DNA of 39,867 nucleotides. Source: an uncultured Opitutia bacterium (GTDB lineage Bacteria; Verrucomicrobiota; Verrucomicrobiia; Opitutales; Opitutaceae). The DNA is taken from NCBI GenBank assembly GCA_903872425.1, contig CAIQKQ010000288.1, positions 1-39,867 on the forward strand, in the 5' to 3' direction. Position numbers and translations under genes: made by a program. Under the pieces are notes generated by a model. It was not told the origin of the DNA. It searched no databases and was given only the letters and a program-made list of their open reading frames with translations. Below are positions 16,258 through 25,574 of this stretch, piece by piece (the stretch's first letter is position 1; each line of letters opens with the position of its first letter).

Positions 16258-17031
16258 TCATATCAGCTTAAACTCCTCCGGCGGCGGGGCCTTGGCGGCA
16301 AAGCGGTGGGTTTGCCCTTGCCACTCGTAGTCGAAAGACGTCTCGGCCGAGTGGAGAAACATTCGTTTCGCGCTGCCGGCGCGGAAGAAACCGCGATTGG
16401 CTGCAAAATCGCCGTATGTCATGTCACCGACGATGGGCAGGCCGCGCTCCGCGCATTGCACGCGGAGTTGGTGGCTGCGGCCGGTGCGCGGCTCGAGCTT
16501 CAGCAGGCTGAGCGACGCGCCGCTCCGGCCGCCGCGCAACACGGTCATCTGAGTTTCGGCCATGGTGCCGCCGCCAGTGCCAACCCTGAGATGGCCACCG
16601 CTCCGCTCGATCTTCAGCCAGTCGCGCCAGAGCTCGACCGGCCGTGCGGGCGTGCCGAAGACGAGCGCCTGGTAAATTTTGCGGACGCGTTTCCGTTGGA
16701 ATAGATCTTTTATGGACGCCGCGAGCGCGGCGTCGGCCGCCACCAAGATCACGCCGGACGTGGCGGCATCGAGGCGGTTGAGCAACCAGAGGCGCGCTGG
16801 CGCGGTCGCGCCGGGCGGCGTCCACTCGTAACGCTCGCCTTCCAGCGTGTAGGCGGCGGTGAGCAGAGCGTGGCGGTCCACGCCAGCCAGTTCCTCGTTG
16901 GGATGCGAGCGAATACCGGCAGGCTTGGACAGTGCGGCGAGGCCGTTGGCGTCGTGTGTGAGCACCGTCACCCCGGGGCCGAGCGGCAACGAAGTCCAAA
17001 ACGCAGCGAGGTCGCGGAGCGGTTTACTCAT
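16258..17031 (-). CDS. RluA-family pseudouridine synthase
   Basis: A 257-residue enzyme that isomerises uridine to pseudouridine in rRNA or tRNA. The catalytic motif is NRLDAATSG (85-93), with Asp88 as nucleophile. The RluA C-terminal signature appears as LEPRTGRSHQLRVQCAERG, followed by PIVGDMTYG. There is no S4 RNA-binding domain at the N-terminus, as in the smaller RluA/TruC-like members. The target base cannot be told from sequence. Its start overlaps the end of the upstream TonB-like gene by 8 nt, so the two are probably translated together in a maf-TonB-like-rluA cluster. Confidence 0.9.
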   Translation of the reverse strand: MSKPLRDLAAFWTSLPLGPGVTVLTHDANGLAALSKPAGIRSHPNEELAGVDRHALLTAAYTLEGERYEWTPPGATAPARLWLLNRLDAATSGVILVAADAALAASIKDLFQRKRVRKIYQALVFGTPARPVELWRDWLKIERSGGHLRVGTGGGTMAETQMTVLRGGRSGASLSLLKLEPRTGRSHQLRVQCAERGLPIVGDMTYGDFAANRGFFRAGSAKRMFLHSAETSFDYEWQGQTHRFAAKAPPPEEFKLI

Positions 17032-18178
17032 AGTAAAACGCGAACGTGAGCTCCTGCGTCTCGCCGAGCAACGCCACCATGTCGGCCGACCACACGCCGT
17101 AGGGCGCGGGCGCCGTAATGCCGCTCACGCAGGCGAGGCGAGCATCGGCATTGCCATTGCCGCTCACGGAGAGAATTTCGGCGACTTCGCCGCGAGCATT
17201 GAGGCGGAACTTCACCTCCACGCGCGTGCCGCGCTCGGGATAGATGGCGCTCTGCTCGACAATCTGGTGCCACTGCAACGCCACCGCATCGATGAGCCGC
17301 TGCAAGTATTCGCCATAGCGGCTCCACTTCGCGTCGTAGGCGATGATGCCAGTGCGATTGGTGCCGGTAAAATTGTTCAATAATGGCGATGGCCGCGCGC
17401 GCACGGCCGTGGTCGCGAGTGACGGCCGCGGCTGCGGGTGTAGCGGGTCAATCTGCACGGTCCGGCCAATGGTGAAACCGTTGCTCGCGGCCGCATCGGG
17501 CTGGCCCTCGACCCGTTGCTCGACGGCCGAGGGGTTCGGGCCGGCGGTGGCGACACCAGTGCCGGCGGTCGCAGGGTTCTCACCCTGCGCACGCTCGGTG
17601 CCGGACAGCGGCGTCTCGGCGCGGCGAGCAGAGTTCGGCGGGCTTGGCGGCGTGGGCGGTGCCGACGGCGCGGGCGCGACAGGCAGCGGACGCGGCGCAG
17701 TGAGCTGACCCGTCACGACGGCGGAAGAGTTTTTTTCAGGGTCGCCCTTACTCGCAGGCGTATCGCTCTGGTGGTCGGGTGAGGGCGACGGCTGTGCGGC
17801 CTGCTGATTCTGCGCGGCGAAGTTGTTGGTCTGGTCGGGCACGTTGTCCGGTGCGGCGGGATTGATCTCGACGAATTTTTGGGGCAACGGCGGCGGCAAA
17901 GGCGCCACGGGAACCACGACAGGCGGTGGCGAAAACGCGTCAGGTGCGAGCTGCACGTCAAAACCGGCCGCGGCACCGTCATCAGGCTCGGATACCGCCG
18001 GTACGGACAGCTCCTGCCAATGCAGTCGCGGCACTAATCCGAGCAACAACAGATGTAGGAGCACGGTGCCGATAATGCCGACCTGAATAGCGCGCCGCTC
18101 CTGGCTCACGGATGCGCGCCTTGGTGCCGTCGGCAATTGGCGGGCGGGCGGTGGCGGAGCGACGGACGGTGGGCTCAT
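17024..18178 (-). CDS. TonB-like protein with Pro-rich spacer
   Basis: A 384-residue protein with TonB-like layout: a short cytoplasmic N-terminus, one membrane helix (about 32-50, VGIIGTVLLHLLLLGLV), a long Pro/Ala-rich periplasmic spacer (about 75-265), and a C-terminal folded domain (about 285-384). In the C-terminal part RVEVKFRLNARGEVAEILSV resembles the strand-turn-strand of TonB/TolA C-terminal domains. It could pass energy from an inner-membrane motor to an outer-membrane receptor, but no exbB/exbD or receptor gene is nearby, and a structural role is equally possible. It starts 22 nt after maf and overlaps the RluA-type gene by 8 nt. Confidence 0.68.
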   Translation of the reverse strand: MSPPSVAPPPPARQLPTAPRRASVSQERRAIQVGIIGTVLLHLLLLGLVPRLHWQELSVPAVSEPDDGAAAGFDVQLAPDAFSPPPVVVPVAPLPPPLPQKFVEINPAAPDNVPDQTNNFAAQNQQAAQPSPSPDHQSDTPASKGDPEKNSSAVVTGQLTAPRPLPVAPAPSAPPTPPSPPNSARRAETPLSGTERAQGENPATAGTGVATAGPNPSAVEQRVEGQPDAAASNGFTIGRTVQIDPLHPQPRPSLATTAVRARPSPLLNNFTGTNRTGIIAYDAKWSRYGEYLQRLIDAVALQWHQIVEQSAIYPERGTRVEVKFRLNARGEVAEILSVSGNGNADARLACVSGITAPAPYGVWSADMVALLGETQELTFAFYYE

Positions 18179-18200
18179 ACGTTGAAGCGCGGTAATCTGA

Positions 18201-18785
18201 TCAAACCGATAGACCCGCGCGGGCCAGAAGAGGTTTCAAATTTTCCAACGGCAGACCGATGATGTTGGTCAGTGAACCGACGTGACCAGCCACAATCATC
18301 TCACCGTGCTCCTGAATCGCGTAGCCACCGGCCCGGTCGAGTGTGTGGACGCGGGCGAGATACGCCTCGATGAGCGCGGCATCGAGCGCACGGAATGTCA
18401 CATCGCTCGTGGCGTGGTCATCTAGGCGCAGACCGTCTGCCGCGCGGCGCAACGCTAGCCCGGTGAAAACCGTGTGTGTACGACCGCTCAGGCGGCGCAG
18501 CATCGCGCGTGCGTCGGCGGCGTCACGGGGCTTATTAAGTGCTGCGCCGTCGAGAAACACGGTCGTATCTGCACCGAGCACGAGTGACTCGGGTCGACGC
18601 GCGGCGACCCAGTCGGCCTTAAGCGCGGCGTTGCGCGCGACCATCACGCGCGGGTCGGTTGTCGGATCTTCGTGCTCTTCGACCTGTGCGGTGACAACCT
18701 CGAACAGCACACCGAGGCTGGTGAGCAGCTCGCGTCGGCGCGGCGAGGCCGAAGCGAGGATGAACGGAGAAGCCGACAAGGTCAT
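18201..18785 (-). CDS. maf: Maf-family nucleotide pyrophosphatase
   Basis: A 194-residue Maf/YhdE-type enzyme. It begins with the classic [13 protein letters not shown] segment and contains [11 protein letters not shown] (the GADT substrate loop), the NKPRDAADA segment, a [10 protein letters not shown] strand and the [11 protein letters not shown] segment. Maf proteins hydrolyse dTTP, UTP or modified nucleotides to monophosphates and are linked to septum formation in Bacillus. The start is the ATG at 18785, which directly precedes the conserved N-terminus; a longer frame to 18821 adds 12 residues. The divergent nadE gene begins 92 bp away, so the two share a short promoter region. Confidence 0.93.
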   Translation of the reverse strand: MTLSASPFILASASPRRRELLTSLGVLFEVVTAQVEEHEDPTTDPRVMVARNAALKADWVAARRPESLVLGADTTVFLDGAALNKPRDAADARAMLRRLSGRTHTVFTGLALRRAADGLRLDDHATSDVTFRALDAALIEAYLARVHTLDRAGGYAIQEHGEMIVAGHVGSLTNIIGLPLENLKPLLARAGLSV

Positions 18786-18877
18786 GCGATGAACAACAGC
18801 GCGCCGCAGCGCCGCGTGCAAGCGCGTTGCAGGTTGTCAGCCGCCATAAAGCTCCCCACCTTATCCTCCGCTCCTCC

Positions 18878-20542
18878 ATGCGTCTCGGCCTCGCCCAAAT
18901 CAACACCACCGTCGGTGACCTCGCCGGCAACCGCCGTCTCATCCTCGACGCCTACGCCACGCTCGTCGCGATGGGCGCAGAGCTGGTGGTGTTTCCCGAG
19001 CTGGCGGTCTGCGGCTATCCGCCACGCGATTTGTTGTTCAAGCCACAATTTGTGCCCGAGGTAGAGGCGAGCCTCGCAGAGATCGTCACCGCTATCGGCG
19101 ACGTGCCCGCGCTCATTGGCACGGTCACGCCCAACCGCGCGCCGAACGGCCGTCGCTTCTTCAACGCCGCCGCGCTTTGTCGCGCGGGTCGTGTCGAGTC
19201 CTATGCGTACAAGTGCCTTCTGCCGACCTATGACGTGTTTGACGAGGACCGCTACTTCGAGCCGGCGACCGAGCCGACGATCATTGAGATTGCCGGCCAG
19301 AAAATCGGCGTGACCATCTGCGAGGACATCTGGACCAATCCCGCGCTCGGCGCGGCGGCGCGCTACCAATTTGACCCAGTGAAATGGCTCGCCGCCAAAA
19401 AGCCTACGCTGATGGTCAACCTCTCCGCCAGCCCGTGGCACCATGGCAAAGGCGAGCTGCGTCGCGCGCTCGTAACCGACGCCGCCAAGTTGCTCGGCTG
19501 TCCCGTCGCATACGTCAACGCCATCGGCGGTAATGACGAACTGGTGTTTGACGGTCGCTCGCTCGTGACCGACCCACAAGGAAACGTGATTGCACGACTC
19601 GCCGCCTTTACTGAGGACCTCCACGTGGTTGAAACCAACGCGGCACTCCCGAGTGCGGAGTCCGCACTCGGCTCTCCGCACTCCGCCGTCCCTGTTGATA
19701 CCGATCCGGCTGACATCTACGCCGCGCTCGTCCTCGGCCTCCGCGACTACGCGCACAAATCCGGTTTCAAGACCGCGCTCGTCGCCCTCTCTGGAGGCAT
19801 TGACTCCGCCGTCGTCGCCGTGCTCGCCGCCGAGGCCCTGGGCGCGGCCAACGTCATTGGCGTTTCGCTACCGTCAGCCATTTCCTCGCCGCACTCGCGC
19901 GATGATGCCCGTGCGCTTGCCGTGAATTTAGGCCTCCGCTTTGAGACGGTCCGCATCGCCGAGGTCGTGGGCGAGTGCGATAAAGCCCTCTGGCACCTCT
20001 TCGCCGCCCACCCGCGCGATGTGACTGAGGAAAACCTCCAGGCCCGCGTGCGCGGCGTGCTGATGATGGCACTCTCGAACAAATTTGGCGCGCTCCTCCT
20101 CACCACCGGTAACAAGAGCGAGGTCGCCGTCGGCTACTGCACCCTCTACGGCGACATGTGTGGTGGACTCGCGGTCATCAGCGACGTGTTTAAAACCCAA
20201 ATCTATGCCCTCGCCCGCTGGATCAACCGCACGAAGGAAATCATCCCCGCCAACACGATCACCAAACCACCGAGCGCCGAACTGCGCCCCGGTCAGCTCG
20301 ACCAGGACAGCCTACCGCCCTACGACATGCTCGACGCGCTCCTGAAAGGATACATCGAGGACAGCCTCTCTCGCCCCGATCTCATCGCCGCCGGCTTCGC
20401 CGAGTCGGTCGTCAACGATGTCGTCCGCAAAGTTAATCTCAGCGAATACAAACGAAAGCAATCCGCCCCCGGCTTGAAAATCACCCCGCTGGCCTTCGGT
20501 GTTGGGCGAAGAATGCCTCTTGTGCAAAAATACGCAGGCTAA
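18878..20542 (+). CDS. nadE: Glutamine-dependent NAD+ synthetase
   Basis: A 554-residue two-domain enzyme making NAD+ from deamido-NAD+, ATP and glutamine. The N-terminal nitrilase-like glutaminase domain has its triad in [10 protein letters not shown] (Glu41), YKCLLPTYD (Lys112) and TICEDIW (Cys148). The C-terminal synthetase domain has the P-loop [12 protein letters not shown] (about 303-314), plus [20 protein letters not shown] and the late [20 protein letters not shown] segment. The linker between the domains (about 254-272) is unusual: it is encoded by a 23-nt perfect palindrome and repeats of it. The start is the ATG at 18878, the first residue of the conserved N-terminus. It is convergent with menA. 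Confidence 0.96.
   Translation: MRLGLAQINTTVGDLAGNRRLILDAYATLVAMGAELVVFPELAVCGYPPRDLLFKPQFVPEVEASLAEIVTAIGDVPALIGTVTPNRAPNGRRFFNAAALCRAGRVESYAYKCLLPTYDVFDEDRYFEPATEPTIIEIAGQKIGVTICEDIWTNPALGAAARYQFDPVKWLAAKKPTLMVNLSASPWHHGKGELRRALVTDAAKLLGCPVAYVNAIGGNDELVFDGRSLVTDPQGNVIARLAAFTEDLHVVETNAALPSAESALGSPHSAVPVDTDPADIYAALVLGLRDYAHKSGFKTALVALSGGIDSAVVAVLAAEALGAANVIGVSLPSAISSPHSRDDARALAVNLGLRFETVRIAEVVGECDKALWHLFAAHPRDVTEENLQARVRGVLMMALSNKFGALLLTTGNKSEVAVGYCTLYGDMCGGLAVISDVFKTQIYALARWINRTKEIIPANTITKPPSAELRPGQLDQDSLPPYDMLDALLKGYIEDSLSRPDLIAAGFAESVVNDVVRKVNLSEYKRKQSAPGLKITPLAFGVGRRMPLVQKYAG
19649..19671. repeat. 23-nt perfect palindrome inside nadE
   Basis: CCGAGTGCGGA (19649-19659) and TCCGCACTCGG (19661-19671) are perfect reverse complements around one G. 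A further half unit, TCCGCACTC, follows at 19675-19683, and GCACTC precedes it at 19644. It encodes part of the variable linker ([10 protein letters not shown]) between the two enzyme domains. This looks like a small repeat inserted in frame where the protein tolerates it. Confidence 0.8.
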
Positions 20543-20729
20543 GGTTCGGCCAAATATACAGCTAGAAAAGTTGAAGGGTACGCTAAATCCTCGATTCACG
20601 GAGCAAGGGAGATATGCGCAGGCAGCCAGCTTTCAGACAGGCACTCATTTGGGCAATGAGAGAACACCAGCTCACGCCCACAGCAGAACTAACCTGGATT
20701 ATTCTCTCGCAGACGACTTTTGCGTCACC

Positions 20730-21629
20730 TCATCTGAGCATTAGCCAAATCGTCAGCGCCACAGCGTAGAGCGCGAGGTGGGACGCGGCGCGCCCGAGAA
20801 GGTCATTCAGCTCCTCTGGCGCGCGAGCACGGCGGAGTCCGGCGATTTGGCGCGAGGCGAGCACGAACAACCCAGCGGCGAGCAGCCACGCCCAGCCGAG
20901 ACGGCCGAGACCGCGGGCGGCGAGCACGGGCGGCACGGCGAGCGCGAGTAAGTGCGCGAGGCCAAATTGCAGCCGAGCGAGGCGGCGACCGTAACGCACC
21001 ACGAGCGTGCGCTTGCGGGCCAGAAGGTCGGTCGCGGCGTCACGATAATTGTTCACGAGGAGAATATTCGCTGCGAGCGCTCCAACACCGGACCCAAGAA
21101 TGAGCGCGTCGGCCGAGACGTATCCGGTTTGCACGAAGAACGTCGCGCCCACGGCGACGAGGCCGAAGAATATGAAAACGAAAATGTCGCCCAATCCGTG
21201 GTATGCCAGCGGCCATGGCCCGCCAGTGTAGGCGTAGCCGCTGGCGATACTCACAACACCGATTACGAGCAGCGGCCAACCACCATAGGGCAGCAACGTC
21301 AGCCCGGCGAGAAACGCAGCAGCAAAAGTCGCCAGCATCGCGGCGCGCATGACACCGGGGCGAACGAGGCCGGCGGCGACGGCGCGGCGCGGGCCGGTGC
21401 GCGCAGGGGTGTCAGCGCCCTGTAAGAAGTCGTAGTAGTCGTTGGCGAAGTTCGTGCCAATTTGAACAAGCAGCGCGAAGGCGAGACAGCCGAGGGCGGC
21501 GGGCGCGAGCATTTTTCCCTCGCGCCACGCGAGGGCGGAGCCGGCGAGCACGGGCGCGACCGCAGCGGGCAACGTGCGTGGTCGGGCGGCGTCGAGCCAA
21601 ACGGACAAGGTTGACGATGAATGCTCCAC
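20730..21629 (-). CDS. menA: 1,4-dihydroxy-2-naphthoate polyprenyltransferase
   Basis: A 299-residue UbiA-superfamily membrane enzyme that attaches the prenyl chain to dihydroxynaphthoate in menaquinone synthesis. The first Asp-rich motif is NFANDYYD (60-67), followed by GADTPARTGPRRAV, which is characteristic of MenA. The second is in NNYRDAATDLLARKRTL, with the conserved Asp and the Lys/Arg that bind the diphosphate. About eight to nine helices are visible. Its start codon is GTG at 21629. It lies 27 bp after the membrane protein gene, so the two are probably co-transcribed. The 187 bp between nadE and menA holds a small 50-codon frame but nothing recognisable. Confidence 0.93.
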   Translation of the reverse strand: MEHSSSTLSVWLDAARPRTLPAAVAPVLAGSALAWREGKMLAPAALGCLAFALLVQIGTNFANDYYDFLQGADTPARTGPRRAVAAGLVRPGVMRAAMLATFAAAFLAGLTLLPYGGWPLLVIGVVSIASGYAYTGGPWPLAYHGLGDIFVFIFFGLVAVGATFFVQTGYVSADALILGSGVGALAANILLVNNYRDAATDLLARKRTLVVRYGRRLARLQFGLAHLLALAVPPVLAARGLGRLGWAWLLAAGLFVLASRQIAGLRRARAPEELNDLLGRAASHLALYAVALTIWLMLR

Positions 21630-21656
21630 GGAGGCAGGGTGGGCGCGGCCCGCGCT

Positions 21657-22367
21657 CTAGCGCGCCGAGGTTGACGGCCCGGCTATAATCTTGGTTTTCT
21701 TGGTGAACTGCGCGAGCCGACGCTTGAGCAAGAAGCTCACGATCACCGGCAGCAAAGAGAGGCCGCCGGCGAGGAGTACCTCACGGCGGGGCTGACCAAA
21801 AAAAGTTCCGACACAAACTTCCAAGAAACCAAAAACGGCCAGCATCACCGCCACCGATGGCAGCAGGGCGTTAACAACCCAGGCCAGCACAATGGCCACC
21901 AGGGCGGATTTGAAACCGATGAGACCGAAGGCCAGACCCTGCACAAAAAAGATCGGGGCGAACAACGAGAGACGAGTTTCCACACGAAAGGTCTGCACGG
22001 CCAGACCCAAGAGCAGGACGAGAACCTTTAACCCAAAGATGATTTGCAGTGTGAGTCCATCCGGTTTCGCCAGCGCCGGGGAGATTGCCATCACCCCACT
22101 AAAGAGCGTGCCGCCCACCGCCGCGCCGCCGGCCAGCGACCGAAAGAAATCCACCCAGTTGCGTGGTTTCACGATCTCCTCGTTGAGCCACACCGACATG
22201 TCGCCCGGCGAGCGCTCGCGACTGGGCGACCAGTCGCGGGCGCGCTGGCCACGCACGCGGCGGCCGACGGGTCCGACGCGTAGCCATTGACGCGGAAACC
22301 AAAGCAGCAGCAATGCCGGGACAAAGTAACGTAGGTCGAGGGTGACAGAAAGAAATGTGACGGACAC
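21657..22367 (-). CDS. Integral membrane protein, function unknown
   Basis: A 236-residue protein, start GTG at 22367, with a first hydrophobic helix (about 9-24), a basic and Ser-rich loop (about 25-56), and then four to five more helices to about residue 215. The short C-terminal tail is basic (KRRLAQFTKKTK). No family motif is recognised. It precedes menA by 27 bp on the same strand, so an involvement in quinone or membrane lipid handling is possible but unsupported. The internal Met at about 57 (MSVWLNEE) is an alternative start, giving a protein of about 180 residues. Confidence 0.65.
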   Translation of the reverse strand: MSVTFLSVTLDLRYFVPALLLLWFPRQWLRVGPVGRRVRGQRARDWSPSRERSPGDMSVWLNEEIVKPRNWVDFFRSLAGGAAVGGTLFSGVMAISPALAKPDGLTLQIIFGLKVLVLLLGLAVQTFRVETRLSLFAPIFFVQGLAFGLIGFKSALVAIVLAWVVNALLPSVAVMLAVFGFLEVCVGTFFGQPRREVLLAGGLSLLPVIVSFLLKRRLAQFTKKTKIIAGPSTSAR

Positions 22368-22477
22368 AAGGCGAGAAAACTCGCCTGCCCGCCCAACACA
22401 AGCCTCCGCATGGGATCAACTGGGGGCTTTTACGTTTATCCCGCAATCCGCGAGCTAGCTAACGCCGAGGAGTAAAA

Positions 22478-22499
22478 GCCGCCTGCAGCAGGCGGCCAC
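22478..22499 (-). terminator. Hairpin ending the cysCDN operon; also REP-like
   Basis: On the minus strand GTGG (22499-22496) leads into the perfect stem GCCGCCTGC-T-GCAGGCGGC (22496-22478), followed at once by TTTTA. Position (about 30 bp after the cysN stop codon), stem and T tract fit an intrinsic terminator. The GTGG foot is the same as in the REP hairpins beside the RAYT gene, so it may be a REP element that acts as terminator. The stretch GTAAAAGCC (22472-22480) is repeated in inverted form at 22425-22433. Confidence 0.7.
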
Positions 22500-22529
22500 C
22501 CCAGAAATAACCGATGTCCGCCGGAGAAC

Positions 22530-23804
22530 TTAGATGATCATGCCGGCAGCGACGGTGGCATTGGTGAATTCGTCCACTAGGATGAAGCTGCCGGTCGCGC
22601 GGTTGCGCTGGTAGGAGTCGCACAACAGCGGCACGGCCGTACGGAGCTGCACACGGCCGATGTCGTTCATGCCGAGGTCGAGGTCGCCCTCGACCTTGTG
22701 CAGCGTGTTTATGTTAACCTTGTAGCGGACAGCCTTGAGCACGCACTTTGCCTCGCGGGTCGTATGGCGGATGAGATACTTGCCGCCAGGCTGGAGTTTT
22801 TTCTCACTGAACCAGCAGAGCATCGCGTCCATGTCCTGCGTGACGTGGGGCGGGTTATTCGCTTTCGTAATCATGTCGCCCCGCGAAATGTCGATCTCGT
22901 CGGCCAGTGTCATCACGACCGACATCGGCGCGAACGCCTCGCGCAACTCGCCGTCGGGGCCGTGTAGCGCGGTGATGCGCGAGGTGAGGCCGGAAGGCTG
23001 TGCGACGATCTCGTCGCCGGGCTTGAACACACCCCCGGCCACACGCCCCGCGAAGCCACGGAAATCGTGGTGCGCATCGCTGTTGGGGCGAATGACGGTC
23101 TGCACGGGAAAGCGTGCGTCAATGTGGTTGTGATCACTGCCGATATAAACGGTCTCCAGTGTGTAGAGCAGCGCGCCGCCCTGATACCACGGGGACTTGG
23201 CGGACTTTTCGACGACGTTATCTCCGTGTAACGCAGAAATGGGGATAAATTTGATGTCGGGTATCTCCAGCCGCGAGGCGAACTCGGAAAATTGTGCGAC
23301 GATCTCCTGGTAGCGAGCTTCAGACCAGTCCACCAGGTCCATCTTGTTGATGGCAACAACGAGGTGCGGAATGCGTAGAAGCGACGCGATAAACGAGTGG
23401 CGGCAAGTTTGCTCGATGACGCCTTTGCGCGCGTCCACGAGAATGATGGCGAGGTTGGCGGTGGAGGCGCCGGTCACCATATTGCGCGTGTATTGAATAT
23501 GGCCGGGAGTGTCGGCGACGATAAACTTGCGGCGCGGCGTGGCGAAGTAGCGGTAGGCGACGTCAATGGTAATGCCCTGCTCGCGCTCGGCGCGGAGACC
23601 GTCGGTGAGGAGCGAGAGATTGAGCACATCCTCACCGCGCTGCTCGGTGGCGCGCTCGATGGCCTCGAGCTGGTCCTCGAAGATAGCCTTCGAGTCGTAG
23701 AGCAGGCGTCCGATAAGGGTGGACTTGCCGTCGTCCACGCTGCCCGCCGTGGTGAAGCGGAGCAGATCCATCGCGAGATAATGCTGGTCGGTGTGGGTGG
23801 TCAT
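22530..23804 (-). CDS. cysN: Sulfate adenylyltransferase subunit 1 (GTPase)
   Basis: A 424-residue EF-Tu-like GTPase that drives sulfate activation by CysD. The GTP-binding motifs are intact: G1 AGSVDDGKSTLIG (20-32), G3 VADTPGHIQYTRNM, G4 AINKMDLVDW. Two beta-barrel domains follow (about 225-424), including GFAGRVAGGVFKPGDEI. It is somewhat shorter than E. coli CysN (475), mainly at the ends, and has no C-terminal APS kinase fusion, consistent with the separate cysC gene. It is the last gene of cysC-cysD-cysN, with 119 bp between cysD and cysN and a hairpin terminator after the stop codon. Confidence 0.95.
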   Translation of the reverse strand: MTTHTDQHYLAMDLLRFTTAGSVDDGKSTLIGRLLYDSKAIFEDQLEAIERATEQRGEDVLNLSLLTDGLRAEREQGITIDVAYRYFATPRRKFIVADTPGHIQYTRNMVTGASTANLAIILVDARKGVIEQTCRHSFIASLLRIPHLVVAINKMDLVDWSEARYQEIVAQFSEFASRLEIPDIKFIPISALHGDNVVEKSAKSPWYQGGALLYTLETVYIGSDHNHIDARFPVQTVIRPNSDAHHDFRGFAGRVAGGVFKPGDEIVAQPSGLTSRITALHGPDGELREAFAPMSVVMTLADEIDISRGDMITKANNPPHVTQDMDAMLCWFSEKKLQPGGKYLIRHTTREAKCVLKAVRYKVNINTLHKVEGDLDLGMNDIGRVQLRTAVPLLCDSYQRNRATGSFILVDEFTNATVAAGMII

Positions 23805-23923
23805 CGGAGTTTAGCCGCAATGAGGCGCAAAAAATATTGGTAGGAACGAGGCCCGGTGTCGCGCTAATCGGCGAGTATGCGACGGCCGTCGCGACGCGGG
23901 AGATTTTTTGTTTTTCGTGGCAA

Positions 23924-24829
23924 TTAAAAATATCCCTTCTTTTTACGGTCTTCCATCGCGGTTTCCGAGCGCTTGTCGTCGGCGCGGGTGCCGCGCTCGG
24001 TCTGGCGCGCGCTGGCGACCTCCTGGATGATCTCGGCGAGCGTGCTCGCGTTGCTCAGCACCGCACCGGTGCAGGTGGCGTCGCCCACCGTACGGAAACG
24101 CACGCGCATCGTCTCATATTTTTCGCCGGGAAGCAGCGTGATCCATGGCGATTTCGCGAGGAGCGTGCCGTTGCGGTTCACGACCTCGCGATCGTGCGCG
24201 AAATAGATCGAGGGGATGGCGAGGTTCTCGCGCGCGATGTATTGCCACACGTCCATTTCGGTCCAGTTGGAGAGCGGGAAGACGCGGAAATGTTCGCCAA
24301 CGTGCTTCCGGCCGTTGAACAGGTTCCACAGCTCGGGGCGCTGGTTTTTCGGATCCCACTGACCAAACTCGTCGCGGTGCGAGAAAAACCGCTCCTTGGC
24401 GCGGGCCTTCTCTTCGTCGCGCCGAGCGCCACCGAGGCAGGCGTCGAACTTCAGCTCCTCGATCGCATCGAGCAGGGTCACAGTCTGGAGCGCGTTGCGC
24501 GAAGGGTTTGGGCCTTTCTCCTCCGTCGCGCGGCCGGCCTTGATTGAGTCCTCGACGTAACGAACGACCAGCCGCGCTTTCGTATCGGCGACGAGCTGGT
24601 CGCGGAAAGTGATCGTCTCGGGGAAATTGTGGCCCGTATCAATGTGGGTGAGCGGGAAGGGAAACTTCGCTGGCCAGAACGCCTTTTGCGCGAGCTTCAC
24701 CATCACAATGGAGTCCTTGCCACCGGAGAAAAGCAGCGCGGGTCGCTCGAATTGCGCGGCGACCTCGCGAAGCACGAAGATGGCCTCGTGTTCAAGCTGA
24801 GCAAGGTGCGTGAGATTATAGGAGCTCAT
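23924..24829 (-). CDS. cysD: Sulfate adenylyltransferase subunit 2
   Basis: A 301-residue ATP pyrophosphatase-fold enzyme that forms adenylylsulfate from sulfate and ATP together with CysN. The PP-loop is FSGGKDSIVMVKLA (34-47); FDACLGGARRDEEKARAKER and the stretch QWDPKNQRPELWNL are CysD-specific, and the C-terminus ends in the usual EDRKKKGYF. The length equals E. coli CysD (302). The start is the ATG at 24829; the frame is open much further upstream (to 25117), but that part overlaps cysC in another frame and is not coding. It lies 58 bp after cysC. Confidence 0.96.
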   Translation of the reverse strand: MSSYNLTHLAQLEHEAIFVLREVAAQFERPALLFSGGKDSIVMVKLAQKAFWPAKFPFPLTHIDTGHNFPETITFRDQLVADTKARLVVRYVEDSIKAGRATEEKGPNPSRNALQTVTLLDAIEELKFDACLGGARRDEEKARAKERFFSHRDEFGQWDPKNQRPELWNLFNGRKHVGEHFRVFPLSNWTEMDVWQYIARENLAIPSIYFAHDREVVNRNGTLLAKSPWITLLPGEKYETMRVRFRTVGDATCTGAVLSNASTLAEIIQEVASARQTERGTRADDKRSETAMEDRKKKGYF

Positions 24830-24887
24830 GGGCGGAAGTCTGAAGGGAAGTCGGAAAGGCAGAAGGTCAAAGGTCGAAAAAATCGTA

Positions 24888-25505
24888 TCAGAGCTGGAGG
24901 CGTGGGACGACCGCAGCATGGAGACGGGCCAGCGAGGCGGCGGCAGGCTCGGCCTCGGTGTCGAGCGTGAGCGCGCCGTCGCCTGCAGTGGGCGGCTCGA
25001 ACGCAGAGTTACGGCCGGTGAACTGGGCGATGTTGCCCGCCTGGGCCTTCGCGTAGAGGCCTTTCGGATCGCGTGCGGCGCAGGCGGCGAAAGAGGCAGC
25101 GACGTAAATTTCCACAAAATCTTCCGTGCCCACGATATCGCGCGCGAGCTGCCGGTGTGCGCGCAGCGGAGTGATGAATGCGGCGATAACGATCACGCCC
25201 GCCTGCGCGAAGAGCTTGGCCACCTCAGCCACGCGGCGAAGATTCTCCGTGCGGTCGGCGTCGGAGAAGCCAAGGTCGCGGTTGAGGCCGGTACGGACGT
25301 TGTCCCCATCCAGTAGGTGAGTCGTGAAGCCCTCCGCGTGCAGCCGCCGCTCCAGGGCGACGGCGAGCGTGCTTTTGCCGGAGCCAGAGAGCCCGTAGAG
25401 CCATAGCACCCGCCCGCGCTGGCGGAGCCGCGCTTCCTTGACGGAGCGGTCGAGCACGCGGTCGAAAATGGGATGCAGGTCGGCCTGCGGCACGGACGTT
25501 AGCAT
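24888..25505 (-). CDS. cysC: Adenylylsulfate kinase
   Basis: A 205-residue APS kinase that phosphorylates adenylylsulfate to PAPS. The Walker A loop is [13 protein letters not shown] (36-48), followed by the family segments [18 protein letters not shown] and [13 protein letters not shown], and later [16 protein letters not shown]. It is a free-standing kinase rather than fused to CysN. The start is the ATG at 25505; a frame reaching 25787 in the upstream gene's shadow is discarded. It is the first gene of cysC-cysD-cysN, an order in which the kinase is upstream. No sulfite reductase gene is in the window, so the fate of PAPS (assimilation or sulfation) is open. Confidence 0.94.
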   Translation of the reverse strand: MLTSVPQADLHPIFDRVLDRSVKEARLRQRGRVLWLYGLSGSGKSTLAVALERRLHAEGFTTHLLDGDNVRTGLNRDLGFSDADRTENLRRVAEVAKLFAQAGVIVIAAFITPLRAHRQLARDIVGTEDFVEIYVAASFAACAARDPKGLYAKAQAGNIAQFTGRNSAFEPPTAGDGALTLDTEAEPAAASLARLHAAVVPRLQL

Positions 25506-25574
25506 TTGGCGGACGGTCACGGTCGGAAACCCGCCCGCCCCGCGCAAGCCAAAATCCCGGGTGACAGCAGCCAA

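Noticed and set aside
20612-20767. A 50-codon frame between nadE and menA (MRRQPAF start)
   Set aside because: No Shine-Dalgarno sequence, no motif, and it overlaps the menA 3' end; coding cannot be supported.
24830-25117. 96-residue N-terminal extension of CysD
   Set aside because: It overlaps cysC in another frame; the shorter form matches the known CysD length and N-terminus.
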